DNA of 64,000 bases. Source: Schizophyllum amplum. Its lineage: Eukaryota; Basidiomycota; Agaricomycetes; Agaricales; Schizophyllaceae. The notes below the pieces were generated by a model. That model searched no databases and was not told the DNA's origin. It worked only from the letters and a program-made list of their open reading frames with translations. A program made the translations under genes and the position numbers. Location of the stretch: positions 744,001 to 808,000 of the forward strand of contig VDMD01000009.1 in the NCBI GenBank assembly GCA_007026445.1, given 5' to 3'. Shown one piece after another: positions 1 through 9,518 of this stretch; within the stretch, counting starts at the first letter, position 1; every line of letters begins with the position of its first letter.

Positions 1-630
1 TGAAGAGCTTGTATAGTTCCCAGCTTTCAGTATAATTAGTATTATATAGTAGAGAGAGCCGAAGCACACGCACCCCCAGTAAGTGCCTCCAAGGCCGAGA
101 ACAACGAGCAGGACTGAGAGTGAAGGGGGGAGCCGGCGTCTCGGTGCGTCGAATTCCGATTCTAATAGGCGCCCGGTAGACGCAGACCGTCGCTGCGAAG
201 TCAGACCTGTGATGACAGGCCTTGCAGTCTTAGGATATGACTGAGAAAGTTGGACATAACGTTGGGCGCCGAGGAAAACATTGGCGCGGCGGAGGAACAT
301 GATGGATGGTGGCGAGAGACGCGCCGCGGTAGTCGCGTGTGGCTCGCGTGGGTGGACCCACAAGCCATGACGCACTGCTCAGAATTGCTTTCCACGGCGC
401 GTTGACGCCATGACCGGTGACCGTTGACAAACACTGATTCAACTTGGATTCAACACCGCACAAGCACGCTGCAAGCTCAGATTCCTAAGCTCTCCCACGT
501 ACAGATACAAAACATCATCATGTAAGGTCGTACTGTGCTCGAAACATGGTCGAAGAGTCCTCGTCTGTCAAAGGCTTATTGAAAGATGGCCCTCGACCAG
601 AGGAAGCACTGCGACCAAGGTGCGACGAGC
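1..630. other. No recognisable gene
   Basis: Short open frames only, none with a recognisable domain. The 3' end of the acetate-transporter gene lies at the right edge, so the last part is probably its 3' untranslated region. A gene truncated by the window edge cannot be excluded. Confidence 0.4.
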
Positions 631-1555
631 TTAGAGCGGGCCGACTGGCAACCTGAACAAGGGATTGGGCTCGCCCGCAAGCAAACCCGCGAAGCCCGTG
701 TAGAACGCCGCAAATGCCGTGAGTATGCCAACATATCCACCTGCCTTCCCAACGCTATATAATACTCGTCAACACTCACGTCAGGTGTGGAAACGACGAA
801 GCGGCTTACGATGCGGTTCCACTGAATTCAGCGGCAGCGAGGAGGACAAAGGTCGTGAACAAAAGACCGAATACGGAGACAAGCGCAAGGTTCTTGCGAA
901 GGGCGACGACGCTACACAAAATAATCAATCAAGGGGTCAGAGGTACACAAATATGATACTCACAGGAACATTAGTGTCAAAAGCGCCCATCCGGTGAGGA
1001 ATACGCCCAGGGCATTCCCTAGCATGACCGGGTCCTCGTACGCTGCCGCAATGCCTGTCCCGGGCAGCAATATTGCGGCATAGCTCATCCAGAAGCATCC
1101 GTACATCACGAATGCTGACGACCGGTTAGATTCCTATGGCAAGCGTCTCGACGTGCACTGACCTGTGCCACCGAAAGTGTTATGGACGATAAACTCCCAT
1201 ACCCCGCCCGTGAATTGGGCGACACCTCCGGTGAACAGCGCCAAGCCGACGATGGCATTTGGTGTTGTGACCCCTCGGACGTTGGCGTTGTAGAAAGAGA
1301 GTACGAAGGTGGTGAGCGCGAAAGCCCATAGGCCGCTGCAGGTGATTAAATATTTGATAGCGATGTCGGAGACAGTGACTCCACGCACAGGATGGAAGGG
1401 TTGGGAGGAGACAATGGGGCTACAGCTAGCCTATACCGCGGAAGGTTAGTCAGCAAATCAAGACGAAGGGACGGGAACGCGTACATGGAGGGCGGCAGCC
1501 GCGCGACCTCAATATGTTCCGTCTCATTCTTCTCGAGGTCGTGGATGCTGGACAT
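631..1555 (-). CDS. GPR1/FUN34/YaaH (AceTr) family acetate transporter-like membrane protein
   Basis: Splicing five introns of about 50 nt gives a protein of about 220 residues starting MSSIHDLEKNE. What I see: a soluble N-terminus, then hydrophobic segments. The order is GLWAFALTTFVLSFYNANV, a conserved-looking GGVAQFTGGVWEF-HNTFGGTAFVMYGCFW block, two more membrane stretches, and a final KAGGYVGILTAFAAFYTG segment. The NTFGxTAF...GxFW block and the KAGGYxGxxTA segment are typical of Ato/Ady2 transporters, which move acetate and other short monocarboxylates, or ammonium, across the plasma membrane. Length and membrane segments fit a complete member. The N-terminus is shorter than usual and the classical NPxPLG motif is degenerate (NPSILG). 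Several acceptors were chosen by frame and family resemblance. A TATA-like box lies about 110 nt upstream. Confidence 0.85.
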
Positions 1556-1663
1556 GTTGAAAACGTGGGCGGATATACTGAACGTGTGCCGAGGGTCGTC
1601 GAGTATGAGCAGCCGGCGCAGACGGACACAAGCAACTACCCCGGTCGACCCAAGTCTCCATCC

Positions 1664-1671
1664 CACTTTAT
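1664..1671 (-). promoter_or_regulatory. TATA-like box of the AceTr gene
   Basis: TATAAAGT on the minus strand, about 110 nt upstream of the chosen ATG at 1555. Confidence 0.35.
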
Positions 1672-2734
1672 ACCCCCTGCCTCGACCTCGACCTGCCGCC
1701 AATGGAGAGCGCGCCCCCTTGTCGCGTCGCCTCTGTCAAAACTAAGACTTGGAAGCGGACCCCCGCACCCATGAATTTGCTCCCGCTACGCGTTGTGCGC
1801 AGCCATGGGTGCCCCACTAAGATCCAATCGCCGTCCCGCAGGCTCCTGCCGCCAGCCCAAGCACTCCTGCGGCCACCCCGCTCCCTCGCATTTGCTTCCA
1901 TCCCCGCAATTTTTGCCCCCTTGCAATTTCGATGGCCATTCCAAAAGAGGGTGCTCTCGTCCTCCAATAGTGTCGTTCACGTTTTCCAAATGGTTGCTTG
2001 CATCCCGTGACCGCGCATAGGCCAGTGCAGGCCCCAGGGGGACTCCGTCGCGCGTCCGACGGCGCCGTGAGACTTGCGGACGCGCGGTGACACTTGGCGC
2101 AATGATTGGCACCAGTCAGGCGACGCTGTGCACACGGGCCGTTGAGTAACTGTCCAAGGTCAGCGGACATTGCCATCCGAGTAGTAGAATATTTGGCGCA
2201 CCTGTTATGTCGAAAGGGGTTGGTCCAGATCATGGCTCACGCCAACATGATTATGGCAAGGCTCAAAGGATCGACTCAGCGGCCACAGGACTAATCCCAC
2301 TTGCGCGAGTAGTCTCATGAACCTGCACAACTTGACCGGTGACCATTATGATTGAACATTCAGACAACTGCTAAGATTTTGTGACACTCACGAAAGCTCC
2401 TAACCTTCTACGTCACAAATCTCACAACCCACCGAATCGCCTGCATGAAATATGATGATAGCAACAAACAACAACGACAACAACAAGCGAACGTGTGGAC
2501 GCGCAAAGCACGAGATGTGTAAGCGCCCAGAAAGCACGGAAAACAAAAAGAACAAGGACGGGTGAGGTAAGGACAGTATAGTCACCAGAAGGTCAGACAC
2601 TCGAACGATCAAGAGGACAGTGAGAATGTCAGCTTCGATTTTTAGTACATTTTTGACGTTTTTTTGAGCTCGTCATCCGTATGCGCCATCACCTGCGAAC
2701 CATACGCCAATGAGAACGCTGGCCCAGCGCCGAC
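1672..2734. other. Intergenic, nothing recognised
   Basis: Upstream region of the AceTr gene and 3' region of the G3BP-like gene. Several overlapping open frames exist on both strands, but none shows a domain or a credible intron structure. Confidence 0.4.
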
Positions 2735-4237
2735 TCACTTTGGCGGTCCGCCGCGGGGAGGACCACCGCGCCCGCGCATCGATCCACCACGATCCCCACC
2801 GCGGAAGCCGCCGCGACCGCGGCCTGCCTGTAGCGTCGACGAGTGCGGCTGTGACGGCGGGCGCTCGCCGCGCTCCTTCTTCGTCTCGATGACGATGCGA
2901 ATCTACCGGACCGTCAGCGAAACACTTTGGATCGTGAACCGCGTTGCTTACCTGTTCGCCACCGACGTCGATGTAGACACCCGTACCCTGGCCCATACCG
3001 CCACCAGTGGCTGAGTCGCGAATGGCCTTGCGCGCAGCCTCGACAGTCTCAAACTCGACGAAAGCGCAGGCCTTGGAGCGCACAATGTCGGTATCCTTCG
3101 GCTTGCCGTAGCGAGTGGTCAGGAAGTTGATGAGAGCGGGCTGTGAGATCGGCTCAATTACGCCCTTGATGAAGACCTGATTCGAGTTGATCTGCGAGGG
3201 CGCCTGCTGCTGCTGCTGCTGCTGCTGGGGCGGCAACCGCTGCGCCGGCGTGCGCGGCGTCGTAGGGGCAGGCGAGGGCGGAGCAGCCTCCGACGTGCCG
3301 CGGCTCTCCTGCGCGACAGCAGCGCCCCACTTCTTCGAGTTGCTCGCCGCAAGCGTGGCCCACGAGCGCGGCGCAGCGGGCTTCTGCGGCTCTGGCGCTG
3401 CCGCAGGCGGTGCCGGCGTCGCGGGCTTCTCCGCGGCTTTTACGCCGTTGGTGTGAGGCGCGGCAGCAGCGGGCGCGGGAGGCTGAGGCTGGGGTGTCGG
3501 GATCTTCACCGTAGGCTCAGGCTCGGGAGCAGCCGGCGCAGGCGCGGGCGGTGGTGTCGGCTCGCGCGCTGGGGGCGGCGTGAGCTCACGCGGAGGTGGC
3601 GGGGGAGGGGTGGGTTCTCGGGCCGGAGGGGGAGGCGGCGGCGTCGGATCGCGTGCTGGCGGCGGCGTGGGCTCGCGAACAGGCTCCTCGGCGGGAGGGG
3701 GGATGTACTCGGCCGTCTGGTACTCCTCTTGCGCATCAGTGGCAGCCTCATCGCCCTCAACGGTGTCCTCCTTCAGGAAGCGGAAGATGTCGTTGAGCAC
3801 AAAGTAGCCGTTGGGCTGCTCGGCGAGGAAAAACGTCTGCACGAATTTGCGCCATGGCTCGCCCTGATTTGACATTTCGCCGATGACCTGAATGATGATA
3901 CCGCCGTCCGCCGAGCTCTGCGCGTCGACCGAGTGGATGAAGACCTTGCAGTCCTTGAAGCCGATTGAAGTGATTTTTTGGTGGATTTCCTGCAGATCTC
4001 AGTCAGCCTCGCACCTCGTTCGACGCGACCGCAGCTACTCACCTGCTGGCCATGGCACGCCTTGCCGTCCTCGCCCTCCGTGCCATGGATGAAGGTAGAT
4101 CTTTTTGTGTAGAAGCAGTGGAGACGCTCGGGCTCCTTGTTGACGAACGTATAGTACTGAGGGACAAATTGCCAGCCGACGTCGGAGGGAACGACGGTGC
4201 GGTGGGCAGCGGAGGACGTCGAGGTCGCGTCGGACAT
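2735..4237 (-). CDS. G3BP/Bre5-like NTF2-RRM RNA-binding protein
   Basis: Two introns (3990-4042 and 2903-2951) give a 466-residue protein. Order of parts: an NTF2-like domain at about residues 15-135 (start VGWQFVPQYYTFVN, later GEPWRKFVQTFFLAEQ), a long low-complexity linker of PTPPP repeats and a run of eight glutamines, one RRM (NQVFIKGV ... ACAFVEFETVEAARKAI), and an RGG-rich tail (GRGRGGFRGGDRGG). This architecture is that of animal G3BP and fungal Bre5/Nxt3. These act in stress granules and as cofactors of a Ubp3-type deubiquitinase. The protein should be cytoplasmic. The whole coding span is unbroken after splicing, and the exon joins keep the NTF2 and RRM folds intact. A long antisense frame over the proline-rich part is a shadow of base composition. 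Confidence 0.93.
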
Positions 4238-4415
4238 GGTGAGGGCGAGAAAAGCGGAAGCGGGGCGTCGGGCGAGGCAACGACGGGGGATGAAAAGTCT
4301 AAAGACGAGCTGACTAAGCGAAGGAGCGAAGGACGCGCGGCGACGCGTGCGTGACGAAGAGTGACGCACACTTGAACCGCCACAAATTTAATTCACCCCG
4401 TTCTACTATAGACAT

Positions 4416-5411
4416 CTACTGCTCAGCTAATTCCTGGTCCACTGCGTCCGCCATCTCCGCGAGCTTGCTGAATTTCCAGGTCCATTTCTTCCCGCCGATT
4501 CTCTCCGAGCCCTTGTCTTCCCCAAGAGGAACCCTGTCGATCCAGATGCTGTTCATGCCAAAGTCATGCGCGGGCGCAATGTTCCCCGGAAGACCATTTG
4601 CGACAATCAACGTAGCGTCCTTCGCCTTCATGCCCGTGCCGCCCAGAAGGTCCTGATCCTTCTCAATCTGATCGAACGCGATCAGGAAGCCCTTGTGGTC
4701 GGGCTTGTACACCAGCGTATCCTGACGAACTCTTTCAACATATGGCCCCTGCAGACACAAAGAAATACTCACCTGTGAAGTCAAAAGAAGCGTAAACGGC
4801 GACTTGGATCCCTCCATGGTCTGAGGATACCAGAACTCCTTGGGGTTCGGCTCTGGGTACGCGTACGTCTTCAGCTCTCGTGGGTACGTCTCTGGCGCCG
4901 CAAGACGATGATGCGTGTACGCAAAGCACTCGTGGTCAATATTCGACAGCACGACAAGCTTGAAGTGCTTCGCAAGGCGCTTCAGCGCCTCGACGCTATC
5001 AGGAAACACGACCATTTCCTTCGGGCACCGTCCGAATGCGCGGCGCTCCTCAGCGGTCGAGGGCGTGCGCGGCTCGGAAGGGTCCTCCTGCACGCCTGCT
5101 TTGAGGTCGGCCTCCTGCATCGATGCCTCGAGCTCGGCGTAGGTGCGCTCGAGTACCTCGTGGTGCAGCATGTCCGGGTAACGCTTCTTGGCGGCGGCCT
5201 CCAGGTCGGCAAACGCGCTCAGCGCCTCCGCGCGCGTCCATTTGGAGGACGATACGTAGCGCGATAGCATGGGCTTCAGATGGCTGTAGACCGTCGAGTC
5301 CCAGTCCTGAGTCGACCGTGAGTGCGCGTGAGCGTCCCAGATTGGATCACATACCACGAGAGTGCCGTAGACATCGAAGATGATGGCTTTGTGGTCGGTG
5401 AACTTGGGCAT
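4416..5411 (-). CDS. Haloacid dehalogenase (type II, HAD) paralogue 1
   Basis: Introns at 5307-5354 (48 nt) and 4722-4772 (51 nt) give a protein of 298 residues. HAD motif I is IFDVYGTL with the nucleophilic aspartate. Motif II is VVLSNID, the lysine of motif III is in YKPDHKGF, and the last conserved block is GMNSIWIDR. The family (2-haloacid dehalogenase type II) hydrolyses C-halogen bonds, but many fungal members have unknown substrates. Both introns are multiples of three with no stop, so the unspliced frame also reads through. The splice is supported by the tandem paralogue, whose introns sit at exactly the same codons and do break the frame. Cytosolic, no signal peptide. A TATA-like box lies about 105 nt upstream. 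Confidence 0.9.
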   Translation of the reverse strand: MPKFTDHKAIIFDVYGTLVVCDPIWDAHAHSRSTQDWDSTVYSHLKPMLSRYVSSSKWTRAEALSAFADLEAAAKKRYPDMLHHEVLERTYAELEASMQEADLKAGVQEDPSEPRTPSTAEERRAFGRCPKEMVVFPDSVEALKRLAKHFKLVVLSNIDHECFAYTHHRLAAPETYPRELKTYAYPEPNPKEFWYPQTMEGSKSPFTLLLTSQVSISLCLQGPYVERVRQDTLVYKPDHKGFLIAFDQIEKDQDLLGGTGMKAKDATLIVANGLPGNIAPAHDFGMNSIWIDRVPLGEDKGSERIGGKKWTWKFSKLAEMADAVDQELAEQ

Positions 5412-6184
5412 TGGTGAAGGAGAAATTCGCGACGTCCGGTTGGATACACGTATAAGCTTCTCGTGGTGGTGTGGGGAAAAGGTATGATGAGGAGTATGGC
5501 ATACAAGCCCCAGCTTTTATATTGGCAGCCTGAGGAGCCCAACCCTCCGCGCGTCAGCTCCCTGACATTATCTCGGGTACAGACGATAGACCAGTGAGTC
5601 GGGAAGTCGTCGCGATACCTCCCCTCGAATGTAGGTCTCTTCCGGTTTCCCCCGCAAGCACTGAGGAGGTTCTTGGTACATGTGACAGAGACTCTTGTGC
5701 GATTACCGCTCCTTGGCCTTCAATCTGACCTCCGGCTCTCCAGCAAAAGCCTCAAGCATTGCGAAAAGGCATTGAGTCCTGGCAGTCCATGTGACCGTAT
5801 TGCGCGCCATCCATGTCGGAAGAGGTCGGAAGACCCTCGTCTTTACCCGAAGAGTTCCTCATCCTGAGCCGGGCAGCGGCGAGAGTCGTAAGCGACAAAG
5901 CAATCATGGTGGAGAGAGTGAGGGACTCAACAAGGCCTTCCTTTTCCGACATTGAACATTGCATCCGGTCCGGCGTGCCGATCTAGCACGTGATGAAGTT
6001 GAAGGTCCCTGAAGTTGAACCTGAGTTGAACCTCAGCGCGGATGCCTCACATGGAGCATGGACTAACTGACCGGAAGATGGTCGAGCTATTACATATGTA
6101 CACACCACTGGTCTGGATAAACGGCCACTTTCAAGCGCCAACGGCAGGCAAGCCAGAGTGAATCGCATTATAGTGTTTACTGCG
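5412..6184. other. Intergenic between the two HAD paralogues
   Basis: Contains the promoter of paralogue 1 (TATAAAAG on the minus strand at 5514-5521) and the 3' region of paralogue 2. No gene seen. Confidence 0.5.
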
Positions 6185-7196
6185 CTACTTCTTCGCTATT
6201 TCCTCGTCTACCGCGTCCGCCAACTCCGCAAGTGAGTTGAATTTCCATGTCCACTTCTTCCCGCCAATCTGCTCTGCTGCTATATCGTCTCCAGGATGAT
6301 CTCTGTCGATCCAGACGCTGTTCATCCCGAAGTGATGCGCAGGAGCGATGTCGCTGGGAAGCCCGTTCGCGACTACCATCGTCGCATCCTTCGCGTTCAG
6401 GCCGGTCCCACCCAGGAGGTCGGAGTCCTTTTCAATCTGGTCGAACGCGATTAGGAAGCCCTTGTGATTGGGCTTGTACGCCAGAGTGTCCTATCCACGA
6501 GCCAGCGTTAGCGCATCGTCTACAAGGCCCGGCGGATTCTCACCTGCGCTGTCAAGAGCAATGTGAAAGGAGATTTGGATCCTTCCACCGTTTGCGGATA
6601 CCAAACCTTTTTCGGGTTGGGCTCCGGGTAGGCATACGTCTTGAGGTCATTCGGATATGTGTCCGGTGCCGAGAGACGATGGTGCGTGTGCGCAAAGCAT
6701 TCGTGATCGATGTTCGACAAGACGACGAGCTTGAAGTGCTTCGCCAGACGCTTCAGCGCCTCGACGCTGTCAGGGTACGCGACCATCTCCCTTGGGCATC
6801 GTCCGAACGCGCGGCGCTCTTCGACGGTCGATGACGCGCGCGGCTCGGGAGGGTTGGTTTGTGCGCCGGCGTCGCGATATTCATTGCCGTCGACGTCCTT
6901 GATTGCGTCTTCGAGCTCGGTGTAGATGATCTCGAGTACTTCATGGTGCAGCTTGTCTGGATAGCGTTTCTTGGCGTCGATCTCGATGCCGAGAAACGCG
7001 TTCAGCGCTTCCTCGCGCGTCCACTGTGAGGATGATGCGTAGCGCGATAGGAGGGGCTTGAGATGTTCATAGATCGTTGAGTCCCAGTCCTATTCTTCGG
7101 GTCAGCGTAATTTGAAGATGCCATTATTGAAGCACGCACCACAAGAGTCGAGTAGACATCGAAGATTATGGCTTTGTGATCCCTAAGTTTGGGCAT
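6185..7196 (-). CDS. Haloacid dehalogenase (type II, HAD) paralogue 2
   Basis: Tandem copy of the neighbour at 4416-5411, in the same orientation. Introns at 7090-7139 (50 nt) and 6491-6543 (53 nt) fall after the same codons as in paralogue 1 (TLV|DWDST and LLLTAQ|DTL). The protein is 302 residues. HAD motifs are present: IFDVYSTL (serine replaces the usual glycine after the tyrosine), VVLSNIDHE, YKPNHKGF and GMNSVWIDR. By eye most residues match paralogue 1, and the insert after LEDAIKDVDGNE is the main difference. Shared introns, orientation and spacing show a local duplication rather than transfer. A TATA-like box (TATAAA, minus strand, 7277-7282) lies about 80 nt upstream of the ATG. Confidence 0.9.
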
Positions 7197-8009
7197 GATG
7201 AGTGAGGGATGGGATGCTGAGGACGGTCTGAACGGAGATATTGTATCTTCGATGGGGAGAGGAAGGAAAGTCGCAGTTTATAGGCGCCCGGAGAGCTTCA
7301 ACATCGCCTCAGTGACATCACATTGAGTACGGATGATGCACTCGTGAGTCATGGCGTCCTTGTGCGACCACCGCTGCGGCTGTACCAGCTCACCGTGAGC
7401 TCTTGGAGGAAGCCATGCCATGCGGAACTGTAGCGCGGCTCTACGAGCGTGAGCCCAACATGAGGAGTTGAGTATCGCACCAAACCAATCATCGACGTTG
7501 TGGGAGGAACAATGACTTCCTTTTGCGTGGGCACGGCATATGCCGGAAGACGGAAGTTTGCCACGTGACGGGACGTTGAACTGAGAACTCTCCCGAACTT
7601 TGATGTACGCTCTCCGCAGATGCAACAAGAACTGCTACTAGCTGCTACTGCGCCGTCATTTCTTGCTCTTCATGCCCACTTGACCACTCTGGTGGCATCC
7701 CGCGCGTACCTGCCCGACGGCCACAGTCATCAGGATCTTGAGGAAGCTGCCCCTCGTGCCGTCTTCCGCTTGCTGGCACTCGGACACAGGCACTCATTTG
7801 CGACGCGCTTAGCTCGTAGAATTCTGCTGATTTTTGGCAGCCTACAGACCACGCGTCTCCTCCCTGGTCTCAACAGTCTCCCCGCAAGTGACCTTCTCAT
7901 TGAGTCAGGCCGTCACCGCTTGCCGTCAGCTATGAAGGTCTGTCTACAGCACGATCGCTACACAGTCCAACATGGGCGTGCATGAACGTGCCGCACCCTG
8001 GGAGCGTCG
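7197..8009. other. Intergenic, no supported gene
   Basis: Promoter of HAD paralogue 2 at the left. An open frame at 7620-7985 (+) of 121 codons shows no domain and no intron structure, so I do not call it. Confidence 0.4.
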
Positions 8010-8016
8010 TATAAAA
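8010..8016 (+). promoter_or_regulatory. TATA box of knottin-like gene 1
   Basis: TATAAAA located 41-47 nt upstream of the ATG at 8057, a good distance for a short 5' untranslated region. Confidence 0.6.
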
Positions 8017-8056
8017 GGCGCTCTGCTGCCTTTGAGGGCAACAGTGCTCGAGCAGT

Positions 8057-8489
8057 ATGCCCTTCCATCTCGCAGCTTTTCTCTCCCTCGCCGTCCTTTT
8101 TGTCTTGCCCTTCACGCAGGCCGCAATGTTGAATAAGTCCGCCGATATCGAGTGTAGGTGAATTCAAACCTTGTCTTCGAGGGAATTACTCACGTCTTTA
8201 GGCACTAATGGGGGAACAGTGAGTGACCGTCTGCTTGTTGCGGACATGATCAAGTACAGCGCTGACCAGACGTCTTATTCTCTAAGCCTGTCTGTAAGAA
8301 CGTCTCCCTTCTACATACGGAGCCCTTTTTGCTCATGATGTCACGCAGGCCCGCTCATGTACGAATGCTGCTACATTGCCCCGAATTATAGCGTGTACGT
8401 CGTTGTCTTGGCCGATGCATGCATACTGAGTGTTGTGCCATAGCTGCGGGAGAGATTGCCCTGTTGAGGAGCGTATCGAAGACGTTTGA
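8057..8489 (+). CDS. Small secreted cysteine-rich peptide, knottin-like (copy 1)
   Basis: Five exons (8057-8153, 8202-8218, 8287-8293, 8349-8394, 8444-8489) join in frame to 70 residues. Residues 1-23 form a signal peptide (hydrophobic AAFLSLAVLFVLPF, cleavage likely near TQA-A). The mature part has exactly six cysteines in the order C-x7-C-x5-CC-x8-C-x3-C (positions 33, 41, 47, 48, 57, 61), the arrangement of inhibitor-cystine-knot peptides. Exon 3 is only 7 nt (CCTGTCT). It is needed to keep the frame and supplies the second cysteine with the first base of exon 4. The next gene has the same structure. The function is unknown. Similar small cysteine-rich proteins are common in mushroom secretomes. 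There is no evidence here of toxicity or any other activity. Confidence 0.75.
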
Positions 8490-8892
8490 CGGTCGCCTAG
8501 ACCTCAGACATGAAGCTTGCCGCGGCCGTGTATGGAGTGTCTTCGCTAAATGAAAGTGATACATGCTTTTCCGCCGCTACACGTCCGTCGAGACCACTTC
8601 GCCGGCTCACGTCCAACGTATCCGTCCATCGCATCCGCATCTATACCTACGCATTCTCCGCATTTCTATGCCGGTGCGCCGCGCTACCTATACCGGCCAA
8701 GGTGTAGGACATATAGTGGAGGGCCCGGGGCCTCAGATTTACTGGCAGTGCGTACAAGTGTTTCTTCATCTCGCTGTCCGTGCAAGTGACCGCCCTTTGA
8801 AGCGAATCAACCTCTTGCTGTCATGCAATACTACAAGACCGCACAAGGCAAACGAGTAGCAAGATTGACAGCGCCAAGAAGGAGAGCGAGTC
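8490..8892. other. Spacer between the two knottin-like genes
   Basis: No third copy of the cysteine pattern and no signal-peptide frame seen. Holds the upstream region of copy 2. Confidence 0.5.
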
Positions 8893-8902
8893 TTATATAA
8901 AG
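8893..8902 (+). promoter_or_regulatory. TATA box of knottin-like gene 2
   Basis: TTATATAAAG about 45 nt upstream of the ATG at 8944, the same layout as in copy 1. Confidence 0.6.
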
Positions 8903-8943
8903 CTCGCCTTTACTGCCGAGAGCCCTCATCACCGAACTCAACC

Positions 8944-9386
8944 ATGCGCTTCTATTTCCTCGGAATATGTTCTTGCGCCTTCCTTGCAGCGCCCTTCACG
9001 CAAGGGGCTGCTCTGACTAAGCCCGACGATATCGTTTGTGCGTGGCCGAGTGCTTTGGTTAGCGCTCTTTGCTCACTAGCGGCCTTACTAGGTGGCACCA
9101 TTGTGGGAACGGTGCGTACCCGTTCACTTCGTTGCCGTGATGTCTGACCAAACGGCTCCTCGTCTTCGGATCCAGACGCCCTGTGAGTGCATGTGTAGTA
9201 CGACGGCACCCCGACCCAGCTGACTTATGCCTTAGGCCCTCTCAAGAGTCAAAGTTGTTGCTATCTCTTCCCGGATTATGGCGTGTGCGTCCGAGTCGTC
9301 CTCATTCCCTCGCCTGGCTTTTGCTGACCCGCAAACACAGGTGCAGACGCTTCTGCCCTACCCCAGCCGCTGAAGAACGGGCTTGA
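8944..9386 (+). CDS. Small secreted cysteine-rich peptide, knottin-like (copy 2)
   Basis: Five exons (8944-9037, 9092-9111, 9176-9182, 9236-9284, 9341-9386) give 71 residues. A signal peptide covers about residues 1-22 (YFLGICSCAFLAAPF). The mature part carries six cysteines as C-x8-C-x6-CC-x8-C-x3-C (positions 32, 41, 48, 49, 58, 62), then an acidic tail. Exon number, all four intron phases and the 7-nt third exon (ACGCCCT) match copy 1, so the two are tandem duplicates. Residues conserved between them are concentrated at the cysteines, the KSADIEC/KPDDIVC stretch and CPL. The signal peptide indicates secretion. The partner or target is unknown. Confidence 0.75.
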
Positions 9387-9518
9387 CAGCGCTGTCGAAG
9401 GAAAATGGAACAAACAATCTGAACGGCTTCATTATGCGAGTAGCACCCTACAGTGTATATCTGGTGTACATGAACTATTCGAGTCTAGCAGAGGACGATA
9501 CTATTTGCCAAATTGCCA

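Noticed and set aside
3187..3872. Long plus-strand frames over the G3BP-like gene
   Set aside because: They are antisense to the proline-rich and glutamine-rich linker and consist of Gly/Arg/Cys runs with no domain, as expected from codon bias.
7620..7985. 121-codon plus-strand frame
   Set aside because: No domain, signal peptide, intron or promoter element; composition looks like non-coding sequence.
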